64,000 nucleotides of DNA from Alistipes communis (lineage in GTDB: Bacteria > Bacteroidota > Bacteroidia > Bacteroidales > Rikenellaceae). The stretch covers positions 2,294,001 through 2,358,000 of the forward strand of contig NZ_AP019735.1 of assembly GCF_006542665.1 (NCBI RefSeq), read 5' to 3'. Shown piece after piece: positions 9,389-18,999 of the stretch (position 1 is the first letter of the stretch; each line of letters opens with the position of its first letter). Position numbers and translations under genes: made by a program. The notes beneath the pieces were generated by a model that was not told the origin of the DNA, made no database searches, and saw only the letters and a list, made by a program, of their open reading frames with translations.

Positions 9389-9421
9389 AAAAGCTCCCGA
9401 CACCGAGTGTCGGGAGCTTTT
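9389..9421. terminator. Bidirectional terminator between the acetyltransferase and glsA
   Basis: Near-perfect hairpin with arms AAAGCTCCCGACAC and GTGTCGGGAGCTTT, bounded by A-rich and T-rich ends. It serves the convergent genes on both sides. Confidence 0.85.
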
Positions 9422-9439
9422 CGTTATGCGCACGGGCGG

Positions 9440-10435
9440 TTATTTGCAGACGCCCTCCCTGACGGGTTCGGCCGCCGCCAGTTCGACGCGCGCGGGGCTG
9501 AAAATGTTCAGACCCAGCCGCACGGAGATGTATTCGAGCGCCTTCTGTGCCTTGACCGAGTTGCCCGCACTGTCCAGGGGAGGCGCGAACGCCGCCAGGC
9601 CCATTACGCCGGGGATGACGGCCATAATGCCGCCGCCGACGCCCGTTTTGGCCGGAAGCCCCGTGTTGAAGAGCCAGTCGCCCGTATGCTCGTAGAAGCC
9701 GACGGTGGCCATGAGCGAAGCGATGTGCGGGGTGAGATTGGGATGGAAAACCTCCTCCCACGTCACCGGATTGGTGCCGCAGTTGGCGATCGTGGCGGCC
9801 ATGACGGCGAGCTGTCTGGCGGTGATGCCCAGCGAGCACTGGCGCGTGTAGAGGTCGAGCGACATGTCGGGATCGTCGTAGATGCGGTTGTAGTTCTTCA
9901 ACAGCCATGCGATGGAGCGGTTGTTGAAGTTGGTTTCGCTCTCCGAACGGTAGAGTTCGTCGAGTACCGACACCTTGCTGCCGCAAAGTCCCGAAATGAA
10001 ATCCACGATCGCCTTCCACTTGGCCTCCGCGTTGCCCGTCGGTTTGATCATCGAGCAGGCCGAGATCGCGCCGGCGTTGACCAGCGGCGTCGAAGGATGG
10101 TCGTTTTCCAGCAGGATCGCCATGATTGAGTTGAAGGGCAGTCCCGTTGCGTCGGCGCCGATCTGGGAGAGCACCTTTTTGGCGCTGTACTGGTTCATCG
10201 CCAGGATGGCGGTGGGGACTTTCGACACCGATTCGATGCCGAAGCGGTAGTCGGTGTCGCCGACCGTCACGCTGCGGCCGTCCGCGAGGCAGACCGAGAT
10301 GCCGAAAAGGTCGGAGGGTACGTTTTTCAGATAGGGGATGTAGTCGGCGTTCTTGCCGCCCTTCTCCTCGCGGAAATGGGCGTGGGCGGCTTCCACCGCC
10401 TCTTTTACGGCCTCGATGGTAATGATGCGTTTCAT
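9440..10435 (-). CDS. glsA: Glutaminase
   Basis: A 331-aa serine-dependent glutaminase hydrolysing glutamine to glutamate and ammonia. The catalytic S-x-x-K is at Ser69-Lys72 (ESVSK), with FGIES before it; the NAGAI, NFNNRS-x-AW and TGLPAKTGVGGGI blocks typical of GlsA are all present. Length is normal. The gene upstream on the same strand encodes a GadC-type antiporter. Ammonia release here plus glutamate/GABA exchange is a known acid-tolerance pairing in gut Bacteroidetes (established for the families, inferred here). Confidence 0.95.
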   Translation of the reverse strand: MKRIITIEAVKEAVEAAHAHFREEKGGKNADYIPYLKNVPSDLFGISVCLADGRSVTVGDTDYRFGIESVSKVPTAILAMNQYSAKKVLSQIGADATGLPFNSIMAILLENDHPSTPLVNAGAISACSMIKPTGNAEAKWKAIVDFISGLCGSKVSVLDELYRSESETNFNNRSIAWLLKNYNRIYDDPDMSLDLYTRQCSLGITARQLAVMAATIANCGTNPVTWEEVFHPNLTPHIASLMATVGFYEHTGDWLFNTGLPAKTGVGGGIMAVIPGVMGLAAFAPPLDSAGNSVKAQKALEYISVRLGLNIFSPARVELAAAEPVREGVCK

Positions 10436-10533
10436 AGCGTCGTCTTTTTTTGAAATTGGTCAATTGGTCGGGTAACTATTTCCTGTTTTACACCGGCGTT
10501 CCGCCGAAGCCCGACTACCGAAGCGGGTCTTGT

Positions 10534-10563
10534 CCGAAGCCCCCGCCGAGGCGGGGGCTTCGG
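10534..10563. terminator. Strong hairpin in the glsA-gadC intergenic region
   Basis: Perfect inverted repeat with arms CCGAAGCCCCCGCC and GGCGGGGGCTTCGG around a 2-nt centre. It lies downstream of the antiporter gene (minus strand) and may terminate or attenuate it before glsA. There is no T-run, so it could equally protect the 3' end. The rest of 10436-10672 shows nothing else I can name. Confidence 0.5.
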
Positions 10564-10672
10564 GGTGGGTCCGATCTGTAAACGCGGCTCTGCCGCGAGT
10601 GCTCCGACAGTCGGTCGTGTGCAGCGGATCGGAAATCCGATGGGGTGTAAAGTCGTATGTAGCTGCCATCGG

Positions 10673-12211
10673 CTATTTGCGGCCGTCGGCCGGTTTGGCG
10701 GCGGCGTTCGTGCCGGCAGCGTTCGCTGCGGCGATGTTAGCGGGCGTCTGTGCGGCCTGTTCCCAGTGGAAGGGTTCGAACTGCGCCTGCGGATTGCGCC
10801 ACGACGGTTTGCGGGCGGCGTAGATCAGGAACGGAGCCCCCACCACGACGATACAGCCGATGACGAGTACCGAGAACCATACGGTATTGCTGCCGGTCGA
10901 GATCTGCGAAGGCGGAATGAAACTCAGGATGAAGGCGAGCAGCGCGCCGCAGAAACCCATGCAGCCGAGCAGCCACATCAGGCCGTTGCCCTTGCCCAGG
11001 CGGAACGGACGGGCGAGATCCTTCATCTTGTAGCGCAGCACGATCGCGGCCGAGAACATCAGCATGTACATGATCAGGTAGAGCAGCACGGTGAGCTGCG
11101 AGAGGATCTGATAGAACGACTGCACCGAAGGCATCACCACGAACAGCAGCGCCAGCAGCGTTACGACGCCGCCCTGAATGAGCAGGATGTTGCGCTGTAC
11201 GCCGTTCTTGTTGGCCTTCTGGAAGAAGGGAGGCAGATAACCCGCCTTGCCCACGGCGAAGATACCTTTCGAAGGGCCTGCCACCCACGTCAGCACGCCT
11301 GCCAGCACGCCGAACATCAGCGCGATGGCGATGATGGGCGACGCCCACGACATATGCAGGTACTTGAAGTAGTTGTCGAAACCGATCAGCAGCGATTGCG
11401 TCAGGCTGATGTCCTTGGCCGGAATGATGAAGCCCAGCGAGAAGGTGCCCAGCACGAAGATGCAGACCGTGACGAGCGAACCGATGATGATGGCTTTCGG
11501 GTAGTTTTTCGACGGATTGTTCACGTCCATCACGTGAATACCCATCATCTCCATACCCGCGTAGAAGAGGAAGATACTGCTGGCCAGCACCAGGTTGTCG
11601 AACTTCGTCAGGTCGGGGAAGAAGCCCTGCGACATGTCCATCTGGTTGTGACCGCCCGAGGCGATGTAGACGATGCCCAGCAGAATGAGCAGTCCGGCGG
11701 GTATGATCGTGCCGATCATACCGCCCCATTTGCTGATTTTCCCGACCCAGCCCAGACCTTTGAGCGAGATGAAGGTAGCCAGCCAGTAGATGGCCAGCAC
11801 CACCACCAGCGTGAAGATCTTGTTCGACGCCAGGATCATGTCCGCATGTTGGTTCAATCCGATGAAGGCGATCGACACGGCGCCGAAGGTCAGCACCGTG
11901 GGGTACCAGATCGTCGATTCGATCCATTGCAGCCAGATGGCCAGAAAGCCCGTGCGCGCTCCGTAGGCTTCGCCCACCCAGCGGAAGACGCCGCCCTGCT
12001 TGTCTGCGAACATCGCCGCCAGTTCGGCCGCCACCAGCGAGGTGGGGATCAGGAAGACGATCGCCGCGAAGAGGTAGTAGAAGGCCGATGAAGGGCCGTA
12101 GACCGCTTCTGCCGGCAGGCCGCGCAGACTGACGACCGCCGTGACGTTCATGATGGCGAGCGTCGCTACGCTGAGCTTGAATCCCGTACTTTTTTTTGCA
12201 TCCATACGCAT
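10673..12211 (-). CDS. gadC: Glutamate/GABA antiporter-like amino-acid permease (APC superfamily)
   Basis: A 512-aa, 12-span APC permease. The first membrane helix with the MNVTAVVSLRGLP segment, then GGVFRWVGEAYG and QWIESTIWYPTVL, match GadC-type glutamate:GABA exchangers. The C-terminal tail (about 40 residues, Ala/Lys-rich) could act as the pH-gating plug known in GadC. Two in-frame ATGs (12211 and 12205) are two codons apart and cannot be separated. It lies directly upstream of glsA on the same strand. The exact substrate (GABA or another amine) is not proven; no decarboxylase is in the window. Confidence 0.85.
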   Translation of the reverse strand: MRMDAKKSTGFKLSVATLAIMNVTAVVSLRGLPAEAVYGPSSAFYYLFAAIVFLIPTSLVAAELAAMFADKQGGVFRWVGEAYGARTGFLAIWLQWIESTIWYPTVLTFGAVSIAFIGLNQHADMILASNKIFTLVVVLAIYWLATFISLKGLGWVGKISKWGGMIGTIIPAGLLILLGIVYIASGGHNQMDMSQGFFPDLTKFDNLVLASSIFLFYAGMEMMGIHVMDVNNPSKNYPKAIIIGSLVTVCIFVLGTFSLGFIIPAKDISLTQSLLIGFDNYFKYLHMSWASPIIAIALMFGVLAGVLTWVAGPSKGIFAVGKAGYLPPFFQKANKNGVQRNILLIQGGVVTLLALLFVVMPSVQSFYQILSQLTVLLYLIMYMLMFSAAIVLRYKMKDLARPFRLGKGNGLMWLLGCMGFCGALLAFILSFIPPSQISTGSNTVWFSVLVIGCIVVVGAPFLIYAARKPSWRNPQAQFEPFHWEQAAQTPANIAAANAAGTNAAAKPADGRK

Positions 12212-12474
12212 TTATGATTTAAAGAATGGTTTCCTGTGGTCTTCATCTCCGGTGTCCGGCGTGACCGTCGAACGGGCTGCATGCCGGCGGCGTCCGGACG
12301 TTCGCGTTCCGATCCGCTTCGGAGCGTTCGCTCTCCGCCGGATCGGGTCGCAGCGTCGGTGAAGAGGTGCGGCGCTGCGGCGAAACACCTCCCCGACAGG
12401 TGCAACTATTGTGCAAATCGCTCCGCAGGTGCGAAGATTCTCCCGTCGGGGCGGGGTTATTGCGGGGATTTTGT

Positions 12475-12482
12475 TACATTTG
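12475..12482 (+). promoter_or_regulatory. -7 box upstream of the DUF5106-like lipoprotein gene
   Basis: TACATTTG matches TAnnTTTG and lies 26 nt before the start codon. The -33 box is not clear. The remainder of 12212-12474 shows no gene. Confidence 0.55.
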
Positions 12483-12508
12483 CGGTAGTTATTTTAATCC
12501 GTATTCCG

Positions 12509-13441
12509 ATGAAACGCATTCTGTGGATCGCACTGGCCGCATTGCTCGTGGCGGCCTGCGGCGGGAAAAAGAGCCGACCGGCGCAGTCGTCCGCCCGTCC
12601 GGCGCCGCGCACGTTCCGCGCCGTGACCGTTCCTTCGACCGTCCCGCCCGAGGAGCGGAGGGCCTATCTGCGCGATCACTACTGGGACAACTTCGATTTC
12701 CGCGACACCACGCTGCTGGCCGAAGTCGATACGGTGGCGATGGTGCGGGCGTTGTTCGCCTATGTGGCCAATTTCGTCGCGCCCGACGACCGGGCGGCGA
12801 TCGACACGCTCATGCGGCGCGCCTCGGCTTCGAAGCCGATGACCGAATATTTCGCCATGCTGGCCGAGCGCGTGCTCCACGATCCCAATTCGCCCGCACG
12901 CAACGACGAACTCTACATTCCGGTGCTTGAAGCGCTGGTGTCGAGTCCGTGGCTCGACCGCTGGGAGCGCATCGCGCCCCAGCACGATCTGCGCATGGCC
13001 TCCCAGAACCGGATCGGCCGACCGGCCAACGATTTCCGCTATACGACGGCCGACGGGGCGACCCGCCGCATGTACGACATCCGCGCCGAATACCTGCTGC
13101 TGTTCATCAACAATCCGGGGTGCAACATGTGCAAGACGGTGCGCGAGGCCATTTCGGCATCGCCGATGCTCAACGAACTGATCGAGCGCGGCAAGTTGAA
13201 GGTGCTGGCCCTCTTCCCCGACGAAGACCTCACCGAGTGGCAGGAATACCGTCCGCAGATTCCCGCGCGCTGGATCAATGCCTACGACAAGGGGTGCGTC
13301 GTCCGCGATCGGGAGCTCTACGACCTGAAAGCCATTCCGGCGCTCTACCTGCTCGACCGCGACAAGCGGGTGATGGTGAAGGACGCCGTCGACGTGGGGC
13401 TGATCGAGTGGGCCATCGACCACGACGATAGGAAAAACTGA
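12509..13441 (+). CDS. Thioredoxin-fold lipoprotein (DUF5106-like)
   Basis: A protein of 310 aa. The signal peptide ends in a lipobox (LLVAACG, lipidated Cys at residue 17). Residues 45-175 form a helical domain rich in Asp/Arg; residues 190-305 are thioredoxin-like, with a redox CxxC in NNPGCNMCKTV, a VLALFPDED strand, and a cis-Pro segment (AIPALYLLD). This matches the DUF5106 plus thioredoxin architecture of Bacteroidetes periplasmic lipoproteins. It probably reduces or isomerises disulfides of envelope proteins. The chosen ATG gives a proper signal peptide; an upstream in-frame extension would not. Confidence 0.75.
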   Translation: MKRILWIALAALLVAACGGKKSRPAQSSARPAPRTFRAVTVPSTVPPEERRAYLRDHYWDNFDFRDTTLLAEVDTVAMVRALFAYVANFVAPDDRAAIDTLMRRASASKPMTEYFAMLAERVLHDPNSPARNDELYIPVLEALVSSPWLDRWERIAPQHDLRMASQNRIGRPANDFRYTTADGATRRMYDIRAEYLLLFINNPGCNMCKTVREAISASPMLNELIERGKLKVLALFPDEDLTEWQEYRPQIPARWINAYDKGCVVRDRELYDLKAIPALYLLDRDKRVMVKDAVDVGLIEWAIDHDDRKN

Positions 13442-13473
13442 TGCCGGTATCGGAAAATATGATCGGGCGATCG

Positions 13474-13504
13474 CTTGGAGCCGTCCGCAAAGTTCGTATC
13501 TTTG
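13474..13504 (+). promoter_or_regulatory. Promoter of the rubrerythrin gene
   Basis: CTTG (13474-13477), a 19-nt spacer and TATCTTTG (13497-13504). The start codon is 43 nt further on, preceded by an A-rich leader. Confidence 0.7.
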
Positions 13505-13547
13505 CTTCTGTAAAAAATACGTTCACACTTAACAAAACGGAAAGATT

Positions 13548-14102
13548 ATGGCAAAGAAATGGCGTTGTACCGTCTGTGGTTATATCCACGAGGGTCCCGA
13601 GGCACCCGATCAGTGCCCGATGTGCAAGGTAGGCAAGGAGAAGTTCGTCGAGGTCGTCGAGCAGGAGGAAGGGCTCACGTTCGTCACGGAGCATGTGATC
13701 GGCGACGGCAAAGGTGCGTCGAAGGAGCTTTGGGAGGGACTTCAGAATCACTTCATGGGCGAATGCACCGAGGTGGGCATGTATTTGGCGATGAGCCGTC
13801 AGGCCGACCGCGAGGGCTATCCCGAGATCGCCGAGGCCTACAAGCGTTACGCTTGGGAAGAGGCTGAGCACGCCTCGAAGTTCGCCGAACTGATCGGCGA
13901 GGTGGTCTGGGACACCAAGACCAACCTGATGAAGCGCATGAACGCCGAGTCGGGCGCCTGCGAGGACAAGATGCGTCTGGCGCGCATGGCCAAGGAGGAG
14001 AATCTCGACGCCGTGCACGATACGGTACACGAGATGGCCAAGGACGAGGCGCGTCACGGCGCAGGCTTCCAGGGCCTTTACAACCGTTACTTCAAGAAAT
14101 AG
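13548..14102 (+). CDS. Reverse rubrerythrin (NADH peroxidase-type)
   Basis: A 184-aa non-haem iron protein. The rubredoxin domain is N-terminal (Cys7, Cys10, Cys23, Cys26 in CTVCGYIHEG and CPMCKVG) and the ferritin-like diiron domain follows, with Glu residues in GECTEVGMYL, EEAEHASKF and DEARHGAGF. This order is the reverse of classical rubrerythrin and is found in anaerobes, where the protein reduces hydrogen peroxide. It is alone, between its own promoter and terminator. Confidence 0.92.
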   Translation: MAKKWRCTVCGYIHEGPEAPDQCPMCKVGKEKFVEVVEQEEGLTFVTEHVIGDGKGASKELWEGLQNHFMGECTEVGMYLAMSRQADREGYPEIAEAYKRYAWEEAEHASKFAELIGEVVWDTKTNLMKRMNAESGACEDKMRLARMAKEENLDAVHDTVHEMAKDEARHGAGFQGLYNRYFKK

Positions 14103-14142
14103 GGGACGATCCGCGGTCTCGAACCGCCGTCTTCCGGTTACG

Positions 14143-14172
14143 GCCGCGGGAACATTCGTTCCCGCGGCTTTT
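14143..14172 (+). terminator. Terminator of the rubrerythrin gene
   Basis: Stem GCCGCGGGAA / TTCCCGCGGC with a 6-nt loop, followed by TTTT. Confidence 0.85.
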
Positions 14173-14269
14173 CGTTGCCGGCGGCATTCGTCGGGGTGGA
14201 TTCGCACTTCGCAGGCGGTTTCCCGTAGCCGGATTTTCAGCGTTCCGCCGAGGGAAAATCGGGCGGAAT

Positions 14270-14300
14270 GTTGGAAGTTCGGATTTTTTATCTATTTTTG
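14270..14300 (+). promoter_or_regulatory. Promoter of the GRP-type permease gene
   Basis: GTTG (14270-14273), 19 nt, TATTTTTG (14293-14300). The leader to the start codon is about 85 nt. Confidence 0.6.
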
Positions 14301-14391
14301 TACAAACGTTTGCGCAAGGCTTGTAATGCGGTTTTTGCCGGTTTCGGAGAACGAGTGCGAACGAATTGCGTTCATCTTAAAACTACAACCT

Positions 14392-15402
14392 ATGTTTATC
14401 GTCAACAGTTACGCCCTCGCAGTGCTTTTCTGCTTCATCACGATGATGTGCTGGGGATCGTGGGGCAACACCCAGAAGCTGGCTTCGAAGAGCTGGCGCT
14501 ACGAACTTTTCTATTGGGACTACGTCATCGGCATGGTGCTCTTTACGCTCGTCGTGGGGTTCACCATGGGCAGCATCGGCTCCGAGGGGCGTTCGTTCCT
14601 GCCCGATCTGGCGCAGGCCGATGCGCGCGGCGTGGGGAGCGTCGTGCTGGGCGGCGTGATCTTCAACGCCTCGAACATCCTGCTCTCGGCTTCGGTGGCC
14701 ATGGCGGGGCTGTCGGTCGCCTTTTCGCTGGGTGTCGGACTGGCACTGGTGCTGGGCGTCGTCGTCAACTACGTGGGTGCGCCCAAAGGCGATCCCGTCA
14801 TCCTGTTTCTGGGCGTGGCGCTGATCGTTGCGGCGATCGTCTGCAACGGCATCGCCTCGCAGCGGGTGCAGAGCGGCGGTACGCAGCGTGCGCAGTTCCG
14901 CAAGGGCGTCGCGCTGGCGGTCGTGGCCGGCGTGCTGATGTCGCTCTTCTACCGCTTCGTCGCGGCTGCGATGGATCTGGATCATTTCGAGAATCCGACG
15001 CCGGGCATGTTGACGCCCTATTCGGCGGTCTTCATCTTCTCGCTGGGCGTGCTGGCGAGCAACTTCGTCTTCAATACGTGGGTGATGAAACGCCCCTTCG
15101 ACGGGGAGCCCGTCGCCTACCGCGACTACTTCAAGGGCAGCTTTTCGACCCATCTGGTCGGAATGCTGGGCGGTGCGATCTGGTGTCTGGGTACGACGTT
15201 CAGCTACATTGCGGCCGGGAAGGCCGGTGCTGCGGTGTCGTATGCGCTGGGACAGGGCGCGCCGATGGTGGCGGCCGTGTGGGGCGTCTTCGTGTGGAAG
15301 GAGTTCCGCGGCGGCGGACGGACGGTCAACGGCCTGCTGGCGCTGATGTTCGCCCTCTTCATCGCGGGGCTGGGGCTCATCATCGTGGCCGGCGGGAACT
15401 GA
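14392..15402 (+). CDS. GRP/DMT-type sugar permease
   Basis: A 336-aa protein with ten hydrophobic segments. The N-terminal SYALAVLFCFITMMCWGSWGN with the WGSW loop, and the internal duplication of five helices, resemble the glucose/ribose uptake (GRP, RhaT-related) branch of the drug/metabolite transporter superfamily. A sugar or related polyol is the likely substrate; a drug exporter is the alternative. The ATG chosen follows an A-rich leader; in-frame ATGs upstream would add a polar extension with no membrane character. Confidence 0.75.
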   Translation: MFIVNSYALAVLFCFITMMCWGSWGNTQKLASKSWRYELFYWDYVIGMVLFTLVVGFTMGSIGSEGRSFLPDLAQADARGVGSVVLGGVIFNASNILLSASVAMAGLSVAFSLGVGLALVLGVVVNYVGAPKGDPVILFLGVALIVAAIVCNGIASQRVQSGGTQRAQFRKGVALAVVAGVLMSLFYRFVAAAMDLDHFENPTPGMLTPYSAVFIFSLGVLASNFVFNTWVMKRPFDGEPVAYRDYFKGSFSTHLVGMLGGAIWCLGTTFSYIAAGKAGAAVSYALGQGAPMVAAVWGVFVWKEFRGGGRTVNGLLALMFALFIAGLGLIIVAGGN

Positions 15403-15416
15403 TCGCGGTGCCATGC

Positions 15417-15458
15417 AAAAACAGCGGCCCGAACGTCATCGTTCGGGCCGCTGTTTTT
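15417..15458. terminator. Bidirectional terminator between the permease and guaA
   Basis: A 16-bp stem (AACAGCGGCCCGAACG / CGTTCGGGCCGCTGTT) with A-run before and T-run after, between convergent genes. Confidence 0.9.
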
Positions 15459-15461
15459 CGA

Positions 15462-16991
15462 TTACTCCCACTCGATCGTTGCGGGCGGTTTGGAGGAGAT
15501 GTCGTAGACGACGCGGTTGACGCCGCGAACCTTGTTGATGATGTCGTTCGACACGCGGGCCAGGAATTCGTAGGGCAGGTGCACCCAGTCGGCCGTCATG
15601 CCGTCGGTCGATGCGACGGCGCGCAGCGCCACGCAACTTTCGTAGGTGCGTTCGTCGCCCATGACGCCCACCGACTTGACCGGCAGCAGGATGACTCCCG
15701 CCTGCCAGACCTGGTCGTAGAGCCCGTGCTCGCGCAGGGCGTCGATGTAGATCTTGTCCACGTTTTGCAGGATCTCGACGCGCTCGGGTGTGATCTCGCC
15801 CAGAATGCGGATCGCCAGCCCCGGCCCCGGGAAGGGGTGGCGGCCGATCAGCTCCTCGCCGATACCCAGCGAGCGGCCCACGCGGCGCACCTCGTCCTTG
15901 AAAAGCAGGCGCAGCGGTTCGACGACTTTCAGGTGCATGTGCTCGGGCAGTCCGCCCACGTTGTGGTGCGACTTGATCTTGGCCGCAGGGCCGTTCACCG
16001 ATGCCGATTCGACGACGTCGGGATAGATCGTGCCCTGCGCCAGCCACTTCACGTCGGCGAGCTGCTGCGCCTCGGCATTGAAGACCTCCACGAAGTCGCG
16101 GCCGATGATCTTGCGCTTGGCCTCGGGATCGGTTACTCCGGCCAGGTCGCCCAGGAACTTGTCGCCGGCCTTGACGCCCTTGACGTTGAGTCCCATGCCC
16201 TTGTAGGAATCGAGGACGCTTTCGAACTCGTTCTTGCGCAGTAGACCCGAATCGACGAAGATGCAGTGCAGGTTCTCGCCGATGGCGCGGTGCAGCAGCA
16301 CGGCGGCAACCGTGGAGTCCACGCCGCCCGAGAGCCCCAGCACGACCTTGTCGTCTCCGATCTTCTCGCGCAGTTCGCGGACGGTCGTCTCGACGAAACT
16401 CTCCGACGTCCACGACTGTGCGCAGCTGCAGATGCCCACGACGAAATTCCGGAGCAGCTGCACGCCGTCGGTCGAGTGGTAAACCTCCGGATGGAACTGG
16501 ATGGCCCACGTCGGTTCGCCCTCGATGCGGTAGGCGGCCACGTGCACCTCGGCCGTCGAAGCCACGATGCGGTAGCCGTCGGGCACGCGGGTGATCGTGT
16601 CGCCGTGCGACATCCACACCTGCGTGGTGCGGGGCAGTCCCTCCATGAGCCGGTCGTCGGGTTCGACTACGGTGAGCATCGCCCGTCCGTATTCGCGGCT
16701 CGGGGCGGGCGTCACCTCGCCGCCGAAGTGCTGGGCGAGGTATTGCGCGCCGTAGCAGACGCCCAGCAGCGGCAGCCGGCCCTTGATCGCCGAGAGGTCG
16801 ATGCGGGGGGCTCCCGCATCGCGCACGGAGAAGGGCGAGCCCGAGAGAATCACGCCGCGCACCGACGCGTCGATGGCGGGCAGGTGGTTGAAGGGGTGGA
16901 TTTCGCAGTAAACGCTCAGCTCGCGTACGCGGCGGGCGATGAGCTGCGTGTACTGCGAGCCGAAGTCGATGATTAGGATTTTTTCCTGCAT
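15462..16991 (-). CDS. guaA: GMP synthase (glutamine-hydrolysing)
   Basis: A 509-aa two-domain enzyme converting XMP to GMP. The N-terminal class I amidotransferase has nucleophile Cys79 (GVCYGAQ) and His167/Glu169 (QFHPEVYHS). The ATP-pyrophosphatase domain has its PP-loop at residues 219-227 (GLSGGVDST). The C-terminal dimerisation domain ends PPATIEWE. Full length. It lies 38 bp downstream of guaB on the same strand; the two catalyse consecutive steps from IMP and probably form an operon. Confidence 0.97.
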   Translation of the reverse strand: MQEKILIIDFGSQYTQLIARRVRELSVYCEIHPFNHLPAIDASVRGVILSGSPFSVRDAGAPRIDLSAIKGRLPLLGVCYGAQYLAQHFGGEVTPAPSREYGRAMLTVVEPDDRLMEGLPRTTQVWMSHGDTITRVPDGYRIVASTAEVHVAAYRIEGEPTWAIQFHPEVYHSTDGVQLLRNFVVGICSCAQSWTSESFVETTVRELREKIGDDKVVLGLSGGVDSTVAAVLLHRAIGENLHCIFVDSGLLRKNEFESVLDSYKGMGLNVKGVKAGDKFLGDLAGVTDPEAKRKIIGRDFVEVFNAEAQQLADVKWLAQGTIYPDVVESASVNGPAAKIKSHHNVGGLPEHMHLKVVEPLRLLFKDEVRRVGRSLGIGEELIGRHPFPGPGLAIRILGEITPERVEILQNVDKIYIDALREHGLYDQVWQAGVILLPVKSVGVMGDERTYESCVALRAVASTDGMTADWVHLPYEFLARVSNDIINKVRGVNRVVYDISSKPPATIEWE

Positions 16992-17029
16992 AGCGTCTGA
17001 GTATCGTAGGTTTCGGATCGACGGGGCAA

Positions 17030-18502
17030 TCAGTGTTCGCTGCTGTAATTGGGCGCCTCGCTGGTGATCGTCACGTCGTGCGGGTGGTTTTCGGTCACGC
17101 CGTTGGCGGTAATGCGGATGAACCGTGCCTGTTTGAGCGTCTCGATGTCCGCCGCGCCGCAGTATCCCATGCCGGCGCGGATGCCGCCGACGAGCTGGTA
17201 GACCGTTTCGCTGAGCGAACCCTTGAACGGCACGCGCGCCACGATCCCTTCGGGAACGAGTTTGTTGATGTTGACCTCGCCTTTCTGGAAATAGCGGTCG
17301 GCCGAACCCGCCTTCATGGCGTCGATCGAACCCATGCCGCGATAGCTCTTGAACTTGCGGCCGTTGTAGATGATCGTGTCGCCGGGCGACTCCTCCGTGC
17401 CGGCGAACATCGAGCCGATCATCACGCAGTCGCCGCCTGCGGCCAGCGCCTTGACGATGTCGCCCGAATAGCGCAGTCCGCCGTCGGCGATCACGGGCAC
17501 GCCCGTGCCGCGCGCGGCGCTGGCTGCCGAGTAGATGGCCGAGAGCTGGGGAACGCCCACGCCGGCGATGATGCGCGTCGTGCAGATCGATCCCGGGCCG
17601 ATGCCCACCTTGATGCCGTCGGCGCCGGCGTCGATGAGGAATTTGGCCGCCTCGGCGGTGGCGATGTTGCCCACCACCACGTCCAGTTCGGGGTATTTGG
17701 CCTTGATGCGGCGCAGCAGCGCCACGATGTTGGCCGAGTGGCCGTGCGCCGAGTCGAGGACGATGGCGTCCACGTCCTCGCCGACGAGCGCATCCACACG
17801 CTCCATCGAATCGCCCGTGACACCTACGCCGGCGGCTACGCGCAGACGGCCCTTGCTGTCCTTGCAGGCGTTGGGGTGGTCCTGTACTTTGGTAATATCC
17901 TTATAGGTAATCAGTCCGACGAGTTTTCCCTCGTTGTCCACGACGGGCAGCTTCTCGATCTTGTTGTTGAGCAGCACGTCGGCCGCATGGGCCAGCTCCG
18001 ACGAATGGGTGGTGATGAGGTTCTCCGAGGTCATCACCTCCGAAATCAGGCGGTGCATGTCGCGCTGGAAACGCAGGTCGCGGTTGGTGACGATGCCGAT
18101 CAGACGCCGCTCGGCGTCGATCACGGGGATGCCGCCGATCTTGTTCTCCTGCATCAGCGCGAGCGCATCGCCCACGGTGTGCTCCTTGGAGATGGTGATC
18201 GGGTCGTAAATCATGCCGTTCTCGGCGCGTTTCACACGGCGCACGTGCGCGGCCTGCTCGGCGATGGACATGTTCTTGTGGATGACCCCGATGCCCCCTT
18301 CGCGAGCCAGCGCGATCGCCAAAGGCGCTTCGGTGACCGTATCCATTGCGGCCGAGACGATCGGAATGTTGAGTTTGATATTTCGCGAAAAGCGGCTGGT
18401 GACGTTTACTTCGCGCGGCAACACCTCAGAATAGGCGGGTACGAGCAGGACGTCATCGAACGTGAGTCCGGTCGGCTGTACCCTCTCATCGATAAAAGAC
18501 AT
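17030..18502 (-). CDS. guaB: IMP dehydrogenase
   Basis: A 490-aa enzyme oxidising IMP to XMP. The TIM barrel is interrupted by two CBS domains (residues about 98-155 and 160-215). The catalytic loop is GPGSICTTR with Cys307, and the mobile flap region with GMGS and DRYFQ follows. The start at MSFIDE is chosen because a longer in-frame extension would run through the -7 promoter element and is not conserved in character. Confidence 0.97.
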   Translation of the reverse strand: MSFIDERVQPTGLTFDDVLLVPAYSEVLPREVNVTSRFSRNIKLNIPIVSAAMDTVTEAPLAIALAREGGIGVIHKNMSIAEQAAHVRRVKRAENGMIYDPITISKEHTVGDALALMQENKIGGIPVIDAERRLIGIVTNRDLRFQRDMHRLISEVMTSENLITTHSSELAHAADVLLNNKIEKLPVVDNEGKLVGLITYKDITKVQDHPNACKDSKGRLRVAAGVGVTGDSMERVDALVGEDVDAIVLDSAHGHSANIVALLRRIKAKYPELDVVVGNIATAEAAKFLIDAGADGIKVGIGPGSICTTRIIAGVGVPQLSAIYSAASAARGTGVPVIADGGLRYSGDIVKALAAGGDCVMIGSMFAGTEESPGDTIIYNGRKFKSYRGMGSIDAMKAGSADRYFQKGEVNINKLVPEGIVARVPFKGSLSETVYQLVGGIRAGMGYCGAADIETLKQARFIRITANGVTENHPHDVTITSEAPNYSSEH

Positions 18503-18526
18503 AATGATTGGGGTTTTTGTTGCGCA

Positions 18527-18534
18527 CAAAAGTA
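18527..18534 (-). promoter_or_regulatory. -7 box of the guaB promoter
   Basis: On the minus strand TACTTTTG, 25 nt before the guaB start. No convincing -33 element is seen. Confidence 0.55.
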
Positions 18535-18748
18535 ACAAAATTTCGGGAAATATCCCGCATCGGCCGAAATGTTTTTCCGAAAAAGGTGTTTCCGGTTTCG
18601 ATTCTTTCGTGCGGAGCCGTTCTATCAGGCTGGTACTATTGGAGTTCCGATAAAAAAAATACGGACAGAAAGAATAACGGCAGCGATTTTTACTTAATTT
18701 CGCCATTGGTTAGTTGGACGAAATGCATTGTTCGGTTTCCGCGGTCGG

Positions 18749-18803
18749 TTTCTCATCGGGGCATATTCGTGCAAGCGCGGCTCTGCGCTCGGTTTATCGA
18801 AAA
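18749..18803 (+). repeat. Dispersed 55-58 bp element, copy 1
   Basis: Begins TTTCTCATCGG and ends CTCGGTTTATCGAAAA. It matches in length, ends and interior the copies at 57990-58046, 61856-61913 and 61933-61990. Its presence here marks this stretch as chromosomal rather than prophage. Confidence 0.6.
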
Positions 18804-18999
18804 CATTCGTTTGTCGCGGGACAAACGGCGATGCGCCTCGTCGCGCAGGGAGAGGACGATACCCGGGCGGCGGTTTTATGAGGGGGAGAACGAAACGTAT
18901 ATAGAAGCATCGGCAGAGAACAGCGGTAGTATATTGTACGACAAAGAGATACGCGACAAACCCCGGACGCGCCGCACAAAACGAAACGTATAATTTGAT

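Noticed and set aside
10565..12091. Plus-strand frame of 508 codons across the antiporter gene
   Set aside because: His/Arg/Gln-rich antisense shadow of a clear APC permease.
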